DNA of 64,000 bases, from assembly GCA_039566865.1 (NCBI GenBank), contig CM076960.1, positions 14,608,501-14,672,500 of the forward strand. Reading direction: 5' to 3'. The position numbers were made by a program, and so were the translations under genes. Positions 22,101-31,344 of the stretch are shown here, piece after piece. The stretch's first letter is position 1; the number at the start of each line of letters is the position of its first letter. Source of the stretch: Aurelia coerulea (taxonomy: Eukaryota; Cnidaria; Scyphozoa; Semaeostomeae; Ulmaridae). The notes below the pieces were generated by a model, which was not told the DNA's origin, did no database searches, and saw only the letters and a list, made by a program, of their open reading frames with translations.

Positions 22101-23042
22101 GATCAGGTCATAGTACTAAAAGTTTCTTATTTCAACAATGAAAATTTCACATTTTAGTACGAAAGTTGCTTAATTTGTTTCCTATTTTTCAATTGCATGA
22201 ATTACTAATGTGGTCTCTAACACCGCTGAAGATATATTTCCTGACGTTTAATTAAAACATCATATAGGATTAAACAGTGCTCTGTTATCTTCCAAACAAA
22301 ATTGGTCAGTTAATACTGGGTGACAAAAAAACTTCCAGTGCTAGATCGCACATAGTTTTCGGAAAGCAAATGTTATCAACACAAACAAGGTACCAGCATG
22401 TAGCTGAAAGGTTGAGCTATCTTTTGAGATGTTGTGTGGTCATCTTGAATTGTTCCTAATGTCCGAAAAACAGTTTCAAAGATATGATAATTCATTCATT
22501 TCTCGGACTATTCCTTCCTTTTCCAGTTCAATCGTGAAGTTTCTTTTGGGTCACCCGGTATTATTCAAGAGAAGACAAAAGGTTCAACGACATATCCTTG
22601 CATTTGACTTAATGTTTCTTATCACTGCTCAAACATAGTTTTAGTACCAGAGTTTCTTAAGATATTAGCCATCTTATTACTAGTTTCTTATAAAACAGTT
22701 TCTTACAGAAAAACGTCTAGTGCTGTAATTCTGAAGAAAACAAACCTTGATCTTTTAGGCCATGTTAGCATTCCAGAATCTGGAGACGCCGATCTATGGT
22801 CGTCCACATCATGTCTGTGTCCTAAACTTGAACTGGACATGACATACATGATTCTTGGCAGAGAAAACATCAAAAGAAACAAACTGTTGTTCGATGAAAA
22901 GATTATTATTGAGGCCTCGTCTGCTTATTTTCAAAAGAAAATGGTCAAATATTCGAAGAAGTATGAAAATGTCTTGAGGAGAAGACGACAGAAGAAGCTG
23001 AGATGGTTATTGAAGAATAAAGGCGAGAGTCGAAGAGTGTAG
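6724..23042 (+). CDS. secreted Frizzled-related protein (sFRP3/4-like), copy A, five exons, 317 aa
   Basis: Predicted secreted Wnt-binding modulator. Exons: 6724-7186, 12733-12768, 17792-17875, 21767-21853, 22759-23042 (954 nt, 318 codons with stop). All introns are GT-AG and phase 1. A hydrophobic signal segment (residues about 8-24) precedes a Frizzled cysteine-rich domain with all ten cysteines (C35, C43, C78, C87, C94, C105, C109, C116, C133, C144) and the YNKT glycosylation sequon typical of the fold. A linker leads to a netrin-like domain with C174, C177, C242, C244 and a Y-M-I-L-G-R-E core, then a basic tail (R297-K303) likely to bind heparan sulphate. The C-L-C-P and IxG spacing resembles vertebrate FRZB/sFRP4 more than sFRP1/2/5. 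The start codon has an in-frame TAA directly upstream (6718-6720) and A at -3. The netrin domain rules out a Frizzled receptor; no seven-helix region follows. Confidence 0.9.
7501..7671. mobile_element. inverted copy of the 3883-4030 hAT-like MITE
   Basis: Begins CATAAGCGTACG and ends CGTACGCTTAT, and the interior is the reverse complement of 3883-4030 (shared phrases include 'ggggctgcccaacacaaag' and 'gattggggctcattttcg'). The flanks (CGTCTTCC left, TCTTCC right) are an imperfect target duplication. It sits about 300 bases into intron 1. Confidence 0.7.
8674..9290. repeat. recent tandem duplication, 313-bp unit, two copies
   Basis: The segment beginning TTGGTGTCC at 8674 repeats from 8987 almost base for base to about 9290. 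Both copies lie in intron 1 of sFRP-A. Differences are few single bases and one-base gaps, so the duplication is young or a collapsed/expanded assembly region. Each copy contains a potential 33-nt exon-like segment, discussed in the findings. Confidence 0.9.
9527..9978. mobile_element. G-run-capped element 1 (hAT-like), 452 bp
   Basis: Starts CCCGGG plus a long G run then TACT, and ends AGTA plus a long C run then CCCGGG in complement. A perfect 8-bp duplication TGTCTACT flanks it (9519-9526 and 9979-9986). Inner sequence includes repeated 'ccaaatggtag' / 'ccatttggtag' phrases on both sides, giving partial inverted symmetry. No coding capacity. Confidence 0.75.
11073..11664. mobile_element. 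decayed MITE with two nested palindromes
   Basis: The right end reads CACACCCGG followed by TA and the interior resembles the MITE at 49043-49673 (shared 'aacatttctgcctta'-type block and a 'gtggcctt..aaac' block near the right end). Inside it, arms at about 11214-11247 and 11262-11298 are near-perfect complements, and a second pair at 11329-11355 and 11373-11400 forms another palindrome. The left end is degraded. Confidence 0.55.
12358..12732. repeat. tandem duplication abutting the sFRP-A microexon
   Basis: Two diverged copies with a period of about 203 bases (for example 'gaagcctcagtaacgtgatg' near 12370 and its near-copy near 12573). Each copy ends with a pyrimidine-rich 'ccggctccttctttcct' tract. 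The second copy's tract is directly followed by the AG acceptor of the microexon at 12733, so the acceptor region itself was part of the duplicated unit. Confidence 0.8.
12733..12768 (+). CDS. sFRP-A exon 2: 36-nt linker microexon
   Basis: A strong pyrimidine tract and AG at 12731-12732 precede a 36-base segment ending CAAG|GTAAGA. It is phase 1 at both ends and open in the required frame, adding 12 residues (155-166) between the Frizzled and netrin domains. The paralogue has a microexon of identical length, phase and CAAG|GTAA ending at 48470-48505. Skipping it would keep the frame, so an isoform without it is possible. Prediction, not transcript-supported. Confidence 0.75.
13330..13425 (-). 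repeat. retrotransposon 3'-end fragment
   Basis: The phrase 'aaaggaggagctctctcaat' with the following 'taaactaatcgaggagagagc' is shared with 31510-31563, where it sits just downstream of a minus-strand non-LTR RT end. Here only the untranslated tail remains. Confidence 0.6.
13808..14170. repeat. G-run-rich repeat remnants
   Basis: A G run at about 13823-13838 is bracketed by 'tgtgatccaa' and 'ttggatcaca', a small hairpin. Further G runs at about 14031-14043 and 14131-14139 and C/G-rich stretches at 14145-14165 resemble the ends of G-run-capped elements, but no complete element can be delimited. Confidence 0.45.
15181..15395. mobile_element. degraded inverted copy of G-run-capped element 3
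   Basis: Reading in reverse complement, this stretch follows the element at 52578-52908: a 'tacttgactagattttggt' start, then the 'tatacc' / 'cgaaaa' units, 'gtgaaaatcgataccc', 'ttcccgat' and a closing C/G run. The CCCGGG termini and target duplication are not intact. Confidence 0.6.
16274..16585. mobile_element. hAT-like MITE with CAG(G/T)GGCGGAT ends, 312 bp
   Basis: Left end CAGGGGCGGATCCAG, right end AAATCCGCCACTG. A perfect 8-bp duplication TAAGGGAT flanks the element (16266-16273 and 16586-16593). These ends and duplication length are typical of hAT superfamily non-autonomous copies. The interior is GC- and G-run-rich without an open frame. Confidence 0.85.
16921..17070. repeat. foldback repeat of the 'CAAGATGCATTG' family
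   Basis: The left arm ('acgggaagatggcgacgg', 'accaagatgcattgcg') is mirrored on the right ('cactgcatcttggt', 'gacggtatcttttccgta'). A related foldback is at 34722-34882 and a half copy at 59435-59495. Confidence 0.65.
17262..17716. mobile_element. foldback element of the 'ACTTGCCCCAAGTCTAT' family, with a nested hairpin
   Basis: The left end ACTTGCGCCAAAGTCTAT is mirrored by ATAGACTTGGGGCAAG at the right, and 'cagtccgtcttactgttcc' has its counterpart within. A separate hairpin at 17603-17670 ('cctgataaccagacc' and its complement) lies inside. Other family members are at 27993-28148 and 54649-55330. Confidence 0.65.
17792..17875 (+). CDS. sFRP-A exon 3: start of netrin-like domain
   Basis: Acceptor CTTTTGCAG, 84 bases, donor TTCG|GTAAG. 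Encodes residues 167-194 with the T-C-P-x-C pair (C174, C177) that opens the netrin module, followed by K-R-F-K-Y-F-K-R-A-D-F. The paralogous exon at 52297-52374 has the same T-C-P-x-C and F-K-R-A-D-aromatic ending. Confidence 0.88.
18240..19315. mobile_element. hAT-like element with internal ~120-bp tandem repeats, 1.08 kb
   Basis: Ends CAGTGGTGTAGA / TCTACACCACTG, flanked by a perfect 8-bp duplication GTTTACCC (18232-18239 and 19316-19323). Inside, a unit containing 'ctttggcttagaatgcatct' repeats about three times between 18330 and 18730. The same core occurs in the element at 54672-55206. Lies in intron 3 of sFRP-A. No transposase frame. Confidence 0.85.
19324..21210. other. intron 3 sequence without recognised elements
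   Basis: No exon-like segment or complete transposon was seen, apart from one decayed copy of the 'GTACGAGATTTTT' repeat near 19560-19680. Confidence 0.4.
21216..21602. mobile_element. TA-flanked MITE (Tc1/mariner-like), CCGTAAAAGCTC ends, copy 1
   Basis: Ends CCGTAAAAGCTCTATTAAGC and its complement (GGCTTAATAGAGTTTCTACGG), with TA on both sides (21214-21215, 21603-21604). Several internal 'ttaatagagagggg'-type phrases repeat. A second copy, inverted, is at 26090-26500. It ends about 165 bases upstream of sFRP-A exon 4. Confidence 0.75.
21767..21853 (+). CDS. sFRP-A exon 4: netrin-like domain, middle
   Basis: Acceptor TTTCTTGCAG, 87 bases, donor AACTG|GTAAGTG, phase 1 at both ends; residues 195-223. 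It aligns without gaps over 29 residues to the sFRP-B exon at 56403-56489 (12 identities, including T-K-L and V-Y-K). Confidence 0.88.
22072..22725. repeat. decayed MITE with 'AAGAAAC' / 'GTTTCTTA' ends
   Basis: The left part ('tttttataagaaac') and right part ('gtttcttacagaaaaac') are inverted, and 'gtttctta' phrases recur within. Termini are too eroded to fix a target duplication. It occupies most of intron 4 of sFRP-A. Confidence 0.45.
22759..23042 (+). CDS. sFRP-A exon 5: end of netrin-like domain and basic tail
   Basis: Acceptor GATCTTTTAG, then 284 bases to a TAG stop at 23040-23042. Encodes residues 224-317 with C242-x-C244-P, the Y-M-I-L-G-R-E strand, a K-I-I-I-E-A-S strand, and an R/K-rich C-terminal helix. 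Compares directly with 59553-59803. Confidence 0.9.
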
Positions 23043-23645
23043 CTTGGTGAATTATCGAATGCCATGTTAAACTACCCATACTAAAACAGGGTAGATGAAG
23101 CCAAAGAATGTAAAACTTCAGAGGATAGGACCGGACCCAATCCTGCAAAGATAGGACCGGACCCTAAAGGACAGAGGTACCCGAACGTAGCTATGGACAA
23201 AGAGAAGGGAACTATTGACGTTCAGTGCAATGACAGAGGTGACTATTTACGCATCAAATCACCTGTTATCACCAGTAATGGCCTGTAATCGCTAGTTATC
23301 ACCGTATATCGTCAGTAGTCGCCTTTTAGGGCCAATCCTGCTGAAAACATAAGGACACAGAAGTCACTCGGACTGTAAACCATATATAACGCATGTAAAA
23401 TAGACTTGGATGTTTGAAGCCAGCGGGCAAGACTGTTACCGTGACTGTTACCGAAACGTTACAGGGTCTGTTTTAACCAACATGCTTTTCACGTGTCATC
23501 TCTTTGTTATCGCCATTTTCATGGGCCATGAAGATGGCGACAACAAAGCCCCAACAAAGGCCAACGAAGAGATGGCAGTAGCCAAGCATGCTGGATGAAA
23601 CAGACCCTTTAGAAATTGAAGATCCTGGAAGGTACCTTCAATATA
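23043..23645. other. 3' flank of sFRP-A
   Basis: No canonical AATAAA signal was found close to the stop codon. A short direct repeat ('gataggaccggaccc') occurs twice near 23125-23165. Otherwise nothing recognised. Confidence 0.4.
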
Positions 23646-24235
23646 CAGCGTGTCCCAAAAAAAATTATGCCCCTGAAAACAAACGGCGATAAAACAGCAA
23701 AAGATTCTCGCCAAACTTGTGCATGATGTTGCTCTTCAGATATTCAATTAAAGTTTGCTACCATCCCCATGAAAATCCGTTGAAAGATTTTACCTTCAGC
23801 TACCTTCAGGAGACCAAATTCGCCCGATGACTGAAACCAGCGGTCGGCCATTTTGTCTTGCTATTTTGCAGCGATAAATAGCTTCATGGATTGAAAATGA
23901 AACAGTAGCCTCCAATGTCACAGTTCTTGTGAAAATTCCGATAATCCTCAGAGGGTTCCAGTATTTCTGACCTCACAAAAACCATTACTTACCACGTGAA
24001 GCCACTTATCACTCCAAAATAGTAAGACAAAATGGCCGACCACTGGCTTCAGTCATCAGGCAAATTTGGTCTTCTGAAAGTCATAGCTCCATCATTCTTC
24101 AACGGATTTTACGGAGATGGCAGCAAACTTTATTTGAACATCTGAAGAACAACATCATGTAAAAGTTTGGCGAGAATCTTTTGCCCTTTTGTTGCAATCT
24201 TCAGGCAAACGGGGCACAATTTTTGGGACACCCTG
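23646..24235. mobile_element. TA-flanked foldback MITE, CAG(G/C)GTGTCCC ends
   Basis: Ends CAGCGTGTCCCAAAAA and TTTTTGGGACACCCTG with TA on both sides (23644-23645, 24236-24237). The two arms (about 23646-23880 and 24005-24235) are complementary along most of their length, leaving only a short unpaired middle. Related ends are seen at 49789-50535 and 57564-58109. Confidence 0.8.
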
Positions 24236-24590
24236 TATGCATGTAGGCAATATTGATAAACAGTAGAGATTGTAAGTATTTAATTAGTAGCTTGAATGAA
24301 GGAAAGAGAACTATTGGTACGACCTGGGCTAAAAAGAAGGCCCTAACTCCGAGTCGATTCAGTGGTTATGGCTTTTATTATTAGACTATTTTGATAGTAC
24401 TTACCCATTGCACGTAGTGCCTTCTTTTCATGATTTATGTCCCACATTTCAAAGGTTGAAAAAAAGCAAAAAACTTGCAATAATTGTCAACTTACAAATT
24501 ACTTAACTTTCAGATTTCGAGCACGTAGTGTAGCTACCTGTGTCTAAGGCTTCCGTGTATGCAGGCCTACACTTTGAATACAGTAGTGTC

Positions 24591-25051
24591 CCGCATGTAA
24601 GAAACGCCAATTTAAGAAACACATATACTGAACTTCAAAGCAATACCTCCATTTTTATAGGAAACTGGCATAGGTCTTAAAAGAAAGTTGTTTCTTATTT
24701 AAAATCTCCAGTTGAATTGAACCGTACCTGTTCAAATGAACAAAAAATCTATGGGAAACAAAGCAAAACCCACCTTTCCTGTAATAGTTGTAGCATCTCC
24801 TATGTAAGTGTAAATTTACAAATACAAGTCAAAATGATATTTTTGCATCACAATCATAGGGCTCGTGTTTGAGTACTGGTTCGAGATAGTACATAATTTT
24901 TGTAATGAGAAACTTTACCCTGATTAGAAGTTTATCTCATTGTATAAGAAAAACGTTAGGCTAGCCTGTGTTCCAGACCTTTACTTTTCGGGTCTGGAAC
25001 ATAGGCTACGTCAGGCCTGAAATCGAAAAATTCTTATATGCGGGACACTAC
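24591..25051. mobile_element. TA-flanked MITE, CAGTAGTGTCCCGC ends
   Basis: CAGTAGTGTCCCGCATGTAAG at the left is mirrored near the right end (TTCTTATATGCGGGACACTACT), with TA flanks. 'aagaaac' phrases recur inside, linking it to the elements at 36246-36694, 52459-53236 and 59007-59376. A hairpin built from 'gttccagacc' and 'ggtctggaac' lies at about 24963-25007. Confidence 0.7.
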
Positions 25052-26087
25052 TACACCGGCACGCTATGGGGCTCAAAGAGTTGGGGCTTGCTCAACGAGA
25101 AGTTAAGAAGATAGATATATTCAATCACGTGTATTTGGACATGAATAGCTTGCCTGTAAATAACCATACGAAATAACATAGTAGCTTAGAGAGGAACATA
25201 TATGAGTAATTTGCATTGTAGAAATATGCATAACTGCTGTAATCGGACAATCGGTTTTTTCTTTCGAAGTTCTTTCAACGCCCAGTAAAGGTTGGAAAAG
25301 GGCCACGAGAGCACAGAGAGGAAATGTTTCGACCGCTGACCAAAGAGCATTTCCCTAGTCACGCAGATCCTTAGGCCAGGTGCATGGGATTGCAGCAAGC
25401 ATGCTTGACGAGACTGCACAAACCAGACGTGGTGCAAGACTAGCTCAAACAGGACAAAATCTAATCAAGGACGTACGCAGGGGGTGAGCCCTGGGAGCTG
25501 CGGCTCCCCCTTTTCATAGATTTTTTGAAACGAATAATTGTCTTTATCACTAGACACCAGGTCTTACCAAAAGTACATGAAGGGAAACAATCATCGGCTC
25601 CATGAAATAAAGCAGCAAATGGAAAATTGACGGCGTATTGCAGCTGGTTGTGGGCCCGAGCCAAGGATAAATTGATAGTTGCTTCCTAAAACTAAAGTTT
25701 CCCCAATGGGCATCATCGCAGCAGTACAAACCATGGACGTTTTGTGATGTGGCGAAGCACGAGGAGTACATGAGTCCCCTGTTTCCCTGTGAACTTTGAC
25801 TTGATGATGTCCTTTCGGCCAAAGGAGACTCGCAATACGACTCTAAAAAGTTGACCCTATTTAGGCGGTCGCACATAGAAAATTATGGTGGCAATCAGTT
25901 GACAAGATTCCAAGAATTGCAATGTGATTCAAGCTTCTTTTTGTTGCACTTCATTGATAGCTGGGAATGGGCCTAAGCAGGGTTCTCTTTTTCACTATAT
26001 CAGCACTAGTCCCTGTTGAGAAAGGTTTATGGCGGGGATACAAGGGACTTGGGTGACAAGTCTACAAAGTTCCACATGATGTACAGA
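25052..26087. other. intergenic, no recognised gene
   Basis: Overlapping minus-strand reading frames between 25120 and 25880 have no recognisable domain. A degenerate hAT-like end ('aaggacgtacgcagggggtg') lies near 25470. Confidence 0.4.
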
Positions 26088-26089
26088 TA

Positions 26090-26500
26090 CCGTAAAAGCT
26101 CTAATAAGCCTCCTCTCTGATAAGGCCCTCCTCTCTGAGCCAAAATTTTAAATAAGGCCCCCTCTCTTTTGAGCCCCCCACTCATATCAAATTCCAGAGG
26201 TTACCAAAGATTTTCCATTTATTGAGCTAAGTAAGTTTGCATGTTAGTTTTGATATGATTTGAGATAAAACTGTGTCGAATAACGAATTCATGTATTTGA
26301 CTCGTAAAAGTGCATATTGAATCCGCAAAATATGGTGTAAAAGCTATCATATATATCTTTGTCATTTGATTTTTTCAATGAGCCCCCCCCCTCCTCCCCA
26401 CTCTCTAATGAGCCCCCTTCTCTTTAAGCCGGAGAGGACCCTCTGGAGTGTCCAACATTAAATAAGCCCCCCGCCCCAGGGCTTAATAGAGCTTTTACGG
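26090..26500. mobile_element. TA-flanked MITE, CCGTAAAAGCTC ends, copy 2 (inverted)
   Basis: Ends CCGTAAAAGCTC and GAGCTTTTACGG with TA on both sides (26088-26089, 26501-26502). Its interior is the reverse complement of 21216-21602, including the 'gagccaaaattttaaataa' block. Confidence 0.78.
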
Positions 26501-26502
26501 TA

Positions 26503-27810
26503 ACTTTTGGGCTAGGGAAAACCACGAGATCTTTTTGATTAAATTTCACGGTTCGATCAAGTCAGCATATTTCAGAGTAACTGGATTCCCTTTGCAGAGA
26601 AATAAAGGACGAGAACATTTTTTTACGAGCATCTCACTCAGTTCAAATCACGACAAATTTCGCAAAGTTCCTTGTCAGCCAAAGCTTTTTAGTACTTTTT
26701 AGTACTGAGGCATTCCTTGGAATATGTTTGATGGCAAACGTTCACAGTTATTTTCGCGGATATTTTACGGGAATAAACAGTCAAGAATTGTAAATTCTAG
26801 GTCATTATTTCACAGATTCTTCTAAAAAGCCTGTTACCCGGGGTACTCAAAAACCTGAATAGCGCACAAATTTCTTCCCGTGCAAGTGGCTTGCTGGAGA
26901 ATCTAAGATGTTTGGAATGTTTATTCGTTGGTCAGGGTTCGAGCAAGTACACGGCTCAGCATTTGTAACTCAATTTTTCAATCAAATTGCGACTTTTTTA
27001 CATTTGCAGCGCTGTGCCGCTGCGGGTGAAATTCCGCTTGTAACATGTCTTGACTTGTGTAGATCCCAGAAAACGTAACGACACCGCCCCTACTTCAAAC
27101 TGGAATTCAATTTTAAGTGTTTTACCGCATGTTACAAGATACACACGTCAACTCTAATTGTTTTGCGTCCTTGCAACCCAAGATGGCAGAGGAGACAAGT
27201 TGGGGAGGGGCTTGCAATTCTTTGATCAATATGAGCCCAGTAATAAAATTTTCTAGCTAAGCTAAATCATGGTTTCATGAAACTGAATCTGTTTAGACCT
27301 TCAGGCTGACTGAACTATTTGCTTAATACGAACATCAATGTCACTAGGCACTGGGTTGCACGTATCTTTGTAAGAAAATCTTACAAGAAACTCAATTCTA
27401 AGACAACTAAAATGTTAAGAAACTTCGGTACTGAGACAACATTTCTCTTATTAGCAGTGAGCCACACAATCAACGATCAACACATTTTGTTTTTATCAAT
27501 AGTGAACCACCTTGAGGTCCTTGACTGCTGATTCAATGTTACGCTGTTGAAGGGAATTTACGTAAGCAGATAAAAGTGCTCGAGCCATTGACGGTCAAAT
27601 TCTAGTCTAACAGGTATCAGTATTTTCTGTTGACGTTAGATCAGTCACCCAAATATGGTCCACCAGGTTTCATGAACTTGAATATGGATATGAATATGGT
27701 CCACCGGGTGTCTTTGCACTGCTATTATCAATGTTGAATGTTTTATATATGCTTAGATTCCCTTTAATAAAGAGCCATTGTCCACGGTCCTTTGCGGGCA
27801 TTTTACACTT
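26503..27810. other. intergenic, nothing recognised
   Basis: No coding similarity, complete transposon or RNA gene was seen. Confidence 0.4.
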
Positions 27811-27811
27811 T

Positions 27812-27978
27812 GAGACTGTCTGAAAATCGAATTTGGTCCAAATGGAAACTATAGATTCAAAGTGCGCTACTTAAATGATAGAACTTCAACCAATTAAAAT
27901 TAAACTTTTCTGTCAGTTCAGCTCCAGCAGTGTGGATCCATGGTTTCCGATTAGGCCTAATTTGATTTTCAGACATTT
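27812..27978. repeat. MITE-like repeat with GACTGTCTGAAAATC ends
   Basis: 'gactgtctgaaaatcgaatt' at the left is mirrored by 'aatttgattttcagac' at the right. A second copy with the same ends and a shared 'ggaaac' inner block lies at 44188-44306. Confidence 0.6.
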
Positions 27979-27992
27979 AGCATGCCTGCATG

Positions 27993-28148
27993 CAGACTTG
28001 CCCAAAGTCTATCTCTTCAATCCATCTTACCGTTCCCTTTTCGGTAGTTCCTGGATCTGCCATTCCAACATTCCAATGGCGGATCCAGGAACTACCGAAA
28101 AAGGGAACGGTAAGACGGACTGAAGAGATAGACTTGGGGCAAGTCTAG
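27993..28148. mobile_element. near-perfect palindromic foldback element, ACTTGCCCC family
   Basis: Arms of about 70 bases run from AGACTTGCCC through 'gttcccttttcggtagttcc' to the centre near 28070, then back in complement with few mismatches. Copies of the same family at 17262-17716 and 54649-55330 have longer middles. Confidence 0.8.
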
Positions 28149-29279
28149 CCTACATTGGATTGGACCCTGAGTGACAATGGCTTTTTAAGGTGGATCAGCA
28201 CTTAAGGTGGCCCACTACTCTTAAACAAGATGTCACGCGAAAATGCCCGCAAATGACAACAATTGCAGAGAATTGAAAAATTTTGTCTGAGTAAACTTGC
28301 GTTATCGCAAATTATTTGAGACATTGACTTTTAAATTTGTGCATCAGTGCAGTGATGGCCCACTTCTGATGAATTGAATATCAGATACCTACACAGTATG
28401 TGGCTCACCCGTTGCTGCTGCTTGACAAACAACAGCTATGGGATAAGAACCAAGAAGATGTCTGCATTACAGACAGGATCAATAACCACTAGGCTATCTA
28501 CCACCTGAAACATTGTGAATTTTTACTTCCCCAGGGAGGGAGGGGGGTCCTATTTGCTAGGTCCCCAACAAGGGAAAGTCCGTGTCAATATTTTCAGTCT
28601 GAAATTTTAATAAAATCAATATATGGGTTTGTGAATAATAACAACAGATACAAGACCATACAATGTTTGGGGTCTGCCAATAAAAAAAGGTAGGTAGAGC
28701 AATAAAAACATCAATTGTAAGACCCTGACATTCATTTACAATATTTGTGGTCTCCAATAAATTAGGATTAATATTGCAGGATCTGATGGAACCCTATTTA
28801 AATGCTGATCACTCAAAATCAGCCAAAGGGGCAATAGCTCCTTTTTGCTCTGGGCAGTACAATTTTCTTAGCAGGAGGTGAATATTATTGTTTGCAAGGG
28901 AAAATGTTGCTTTTAAATTGAAAGGAAGGTTGGGAATGAGCCAGCAACCTTTTATTGTGTAAAATTCTTCTTGTTAGAAAATCCATTGACTGGAAAACAG
29001 CCTTGGGAGGAAATTCTTTTAACTTTAGGCAACTTCTGCAAATCTTAGCACAGCCAGAAAACTTCACTGTGCTATATTCTGATACAAAAGAGAGTTTCTT
29101 TGGCCATTACTGTTTGAACTAACCTCACATATTGATTTACGGTTTGCAGCCTATCATTTTTCTGCCATCGACACTTCACCATTTTTACCCTGTCCTGGTT
29201 CCTATTTCACCCCTGCAGATCCTAAAAAGCCATTCCATGTGTTGCTGAGAGCAGAGTTTGGTTTTGGGATTTAGCTCAA
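28149..29279. other. intergenic, minor repeat fragments
   Basis: Only a fragment near 28977-29010 ('aaatccattgactggaaaac') recalls the right end of the MITE at 62151-62313. No gene was seen. Confidence 0.4.
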
Positions 29280-29780
29280 CATGATATCTTGTTCAATTCC
29301 TACCCTGACTATCGCCCGGGACGCCCCTGGGTATTTGCATTTTCTCAGTGCCCAGCCACTGAGCATTTGTAAAAAAATAATTCTAGCTCCAGACATTTGT
29401 GCAAGGAATTTTTATTTACCCCCACCTGTACACAAATACATTGTACAGGCCACATTTTAGCTTTGTACCAGGGATTATGGCCTTGTTACGACCTTGCACT
29501 AACCTTTGAAGAAAATTACAAGGCTGTCAGTAAGATTCCAAGTTACAACCAGTCTAACACAAGGTTTCAACAAGGCTAAGATCAACCTTGTGCTAGCCTA
29601 GGTTAAAGTTATTAGCATTTTTCGAGCCATGCACAAGGTTACAGCAAGGCTTTTCTGGGCTAGAACAAGGTTACAAGGCCATACCTACAGGGCTTGTACA
29701 TGACTATTACCTGGCCTTGTATTATCATACAGGCAGGCTGCCTGAGGGGATGGTCAGGGTGGGATTAGAATGGACATTAT
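29280..29780. mobile_element. diverged relative of the 54084-54395 element
   Basis: The left end ('cttgttcaattcctaccctg' followed by 'actatcgcccggg') and right end ('ggggatggtcagggtgggatt') mirror each other and match the ends at 54084-54395. The interior differs: it contains repeated 'acaaggtt' / 'aaccttgt' phrases. Confidence 0.55.
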
Positions 29781-29994
29781 ATCAAGGCAAAGGCTGCACT
29801 TCAAAAGAAGTGGCATAGTTTGCAAAAGGTCTCTTTGCAAATAATGATATTACAAAAACCATAAAAGTGTGAGGAAATTTGGAAAATATCTGGTCCTTGA
29901 TATGATGTAGGAGCATTTTGTAACTAACTTGACTGATCTCCATCCACTGACTCTCAGTTTCAGCCATTGATTTAAGATCTTAAAATGTAAATAA

Positions 29995-30000
29995 TTTATT
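29995..30000 (-). promoter_or_regulatory. candidate polyadenylation signal of the LRRC59-like gene
   Basis: AATAAA on the minus strand, about 320 bases beyond the stop codon. It is the first such hexamer noticed downstream; use is inferred. Confidence 0.4.
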
Positions 30001-30315
30001 TTTATAAAATCAAACACATCAATCTGACCTGGTTACCGTATAATTGATGTTACTGACATTTAAACTGCTGGCAATAAAATGGATATCTCTGGGTAAAATT
30101 GCCGGACTGGGAACTCTGCAAACCCTAATCTGCAAACCTCATACAATTTTAAACCATACTTCATAGTATTCAACTGAAATTGTTATTCTGTTAAGTTCAA
30201 TAAAACTGTATTCTATGAAATGAACTAATTTATGTCTCTAAGTCATTGCAAATCCCACCTAGTTAATTTTGGTCTGAATGCATAATTCAATTGTAGCAGA
30301 AAACATGTTTCTCTG

Positions 30316-31140
30316 TTAACCCTCCTTTAAAACTATCTTCAAGACATCTTTGTAAAAGTAAGAAACAATGGCCATTGTCAGTAATATCAGCAAGAACCTC
30401 AGCAGTCTCCTGATCATTGAAGGACTCTGGTCCAAATCTGGTGTGGTGCTTGAGTCCTTTTTAACGGAGCTCCCAGAGGCATCTTGATTTTTATTATCCT
30501 CTGTGTGCTGCGCCAACTTTTTATTTTCCTGCTCTTCTAAAAATGCCTTTCTTCTCTGTTCTTTCTCTTCTTTCTTTTGCCTTTTTCTGAGTTCGTTTAA
30601 TTTCTTTACTTCTATCTCTTCCGCTGCTTTTTGTTGCCTTTCCTTTTGAGCCTCAATTGCCCTTTTCTTTTCTTCTTCTGCCTGCATCTCACGCATAAAT
30701 GTCAGCATTCTTCTGGCACAGTTCTCGCAATCTTTCGGCTCAAGGCAGTCACCTACAATTTCTGGGAGATCACTTTGCACAGGGTTGTCCTTTAGATCAA
30801 GCCATTTCAATGCTCGCAATTCTCCAAAACTGAGGGGCAAACTTACCAAATTATTGTTGTATAAATCCAGTCTTTTGAGGCACTGCAAATCACCAAAATT
30901 AGCAGGCAGCGATGTCAAACAATTCTTGCTTAGATCAATTTGCATTAGATTTTTCAAATTGCAAAATGCGTCAGGCAGTTCTGCGATCTTGTTGCAGGAC
31001 AGGTCCAAGACAGTGACTTTAGGAAGACTGGAAATTTGCTTCACTGGCACTTTAACAATGGAACAAAGACTTAAATCAAGTTCATGTTCATCTAAACGCC
31101 TTTTCAGCTCTTCTTTTGAGAATGTTCCTTTTTCATCCAT
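30316..31140 (-). CDS. LRRC59: LRRC59-like leucine-rich repeat ER membrane protein, single exon, 274 aa
   Basis: In vertebrates LRRC59 (ribosome-binding p34) sits in the ER membrane with its leucine-rich repeats facing the cytosol, and has roles in ribosome attachment and nuclear import. Here the N-terminus carries the conserved E-L-D-L-S-L motif (residues 20-25). Four leucine-rich repeats follow (about 41-64, 65-86, 87-109, 110-132), including V-L-D-L-S-C-N-K and [10 protein letters not shown]. Next come the G-D-C-L and C-x-x-C-A segments (130-141), a long charged coiled coil (about 150-215), and a single C-terminal transmembrane helix (about 246-263) with a short basic end. It is somewhat shorter than the human protein, mainly after the membrane helix. 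An in-frame TAA lies directly upstream of the ATG, which has A at -3 and G at +4. No introns interrupt it, so it could be an intronless gene or an intact retrocopy. Confidence 0.93.
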   Translation of the reverse strand: MDEKGTFSKEELKRRLDEHELDLSLCSIVKVPVKQISSLPKVTVLDLSCNKIAELPDAFCNLKNLMQIDLSKNCLTSLPANFGDLQCLKRLDLYNNNLVSLPLSFGELRALKWLDLKDNPVQSDLPEIVGDCLEPKDCENCARRMLTFMREMQAEEEKKRAIEAQKERQQKAAEEIEVKKLNELRKRQKKEEKEQRRKAFLEEQENKKLAQHTEDNKNQDASGSSVKKDSSTTPDLDQSPSMIRRLLRFLLILLTMAIVSYFYKDVLKIVLKEG

Positions 31141-31344
31141 GATTTAAAGCTTGCGAGGTTTCAATATGTTCTTTGGCAGGTTTGGATTTCTTTTCGCGGT
31201 TGTTACGTGGCTTATCAATGGGCCTAAAAGAAATTCTTCCTAGTTCAGCCTCGAGTTGGCCCTAGCCTCGATTTGCGTCAAAATAATTCATTGGTTTGGT
31301 TGATTAATTGATAGATTACGGTGAGATTTCGTTCCCAAAAATCA

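Noticed and set aside
30785..31147. 120-codon plus-strand frame
   Set aside because: Antisense shadow of the LRRC59-like gene.
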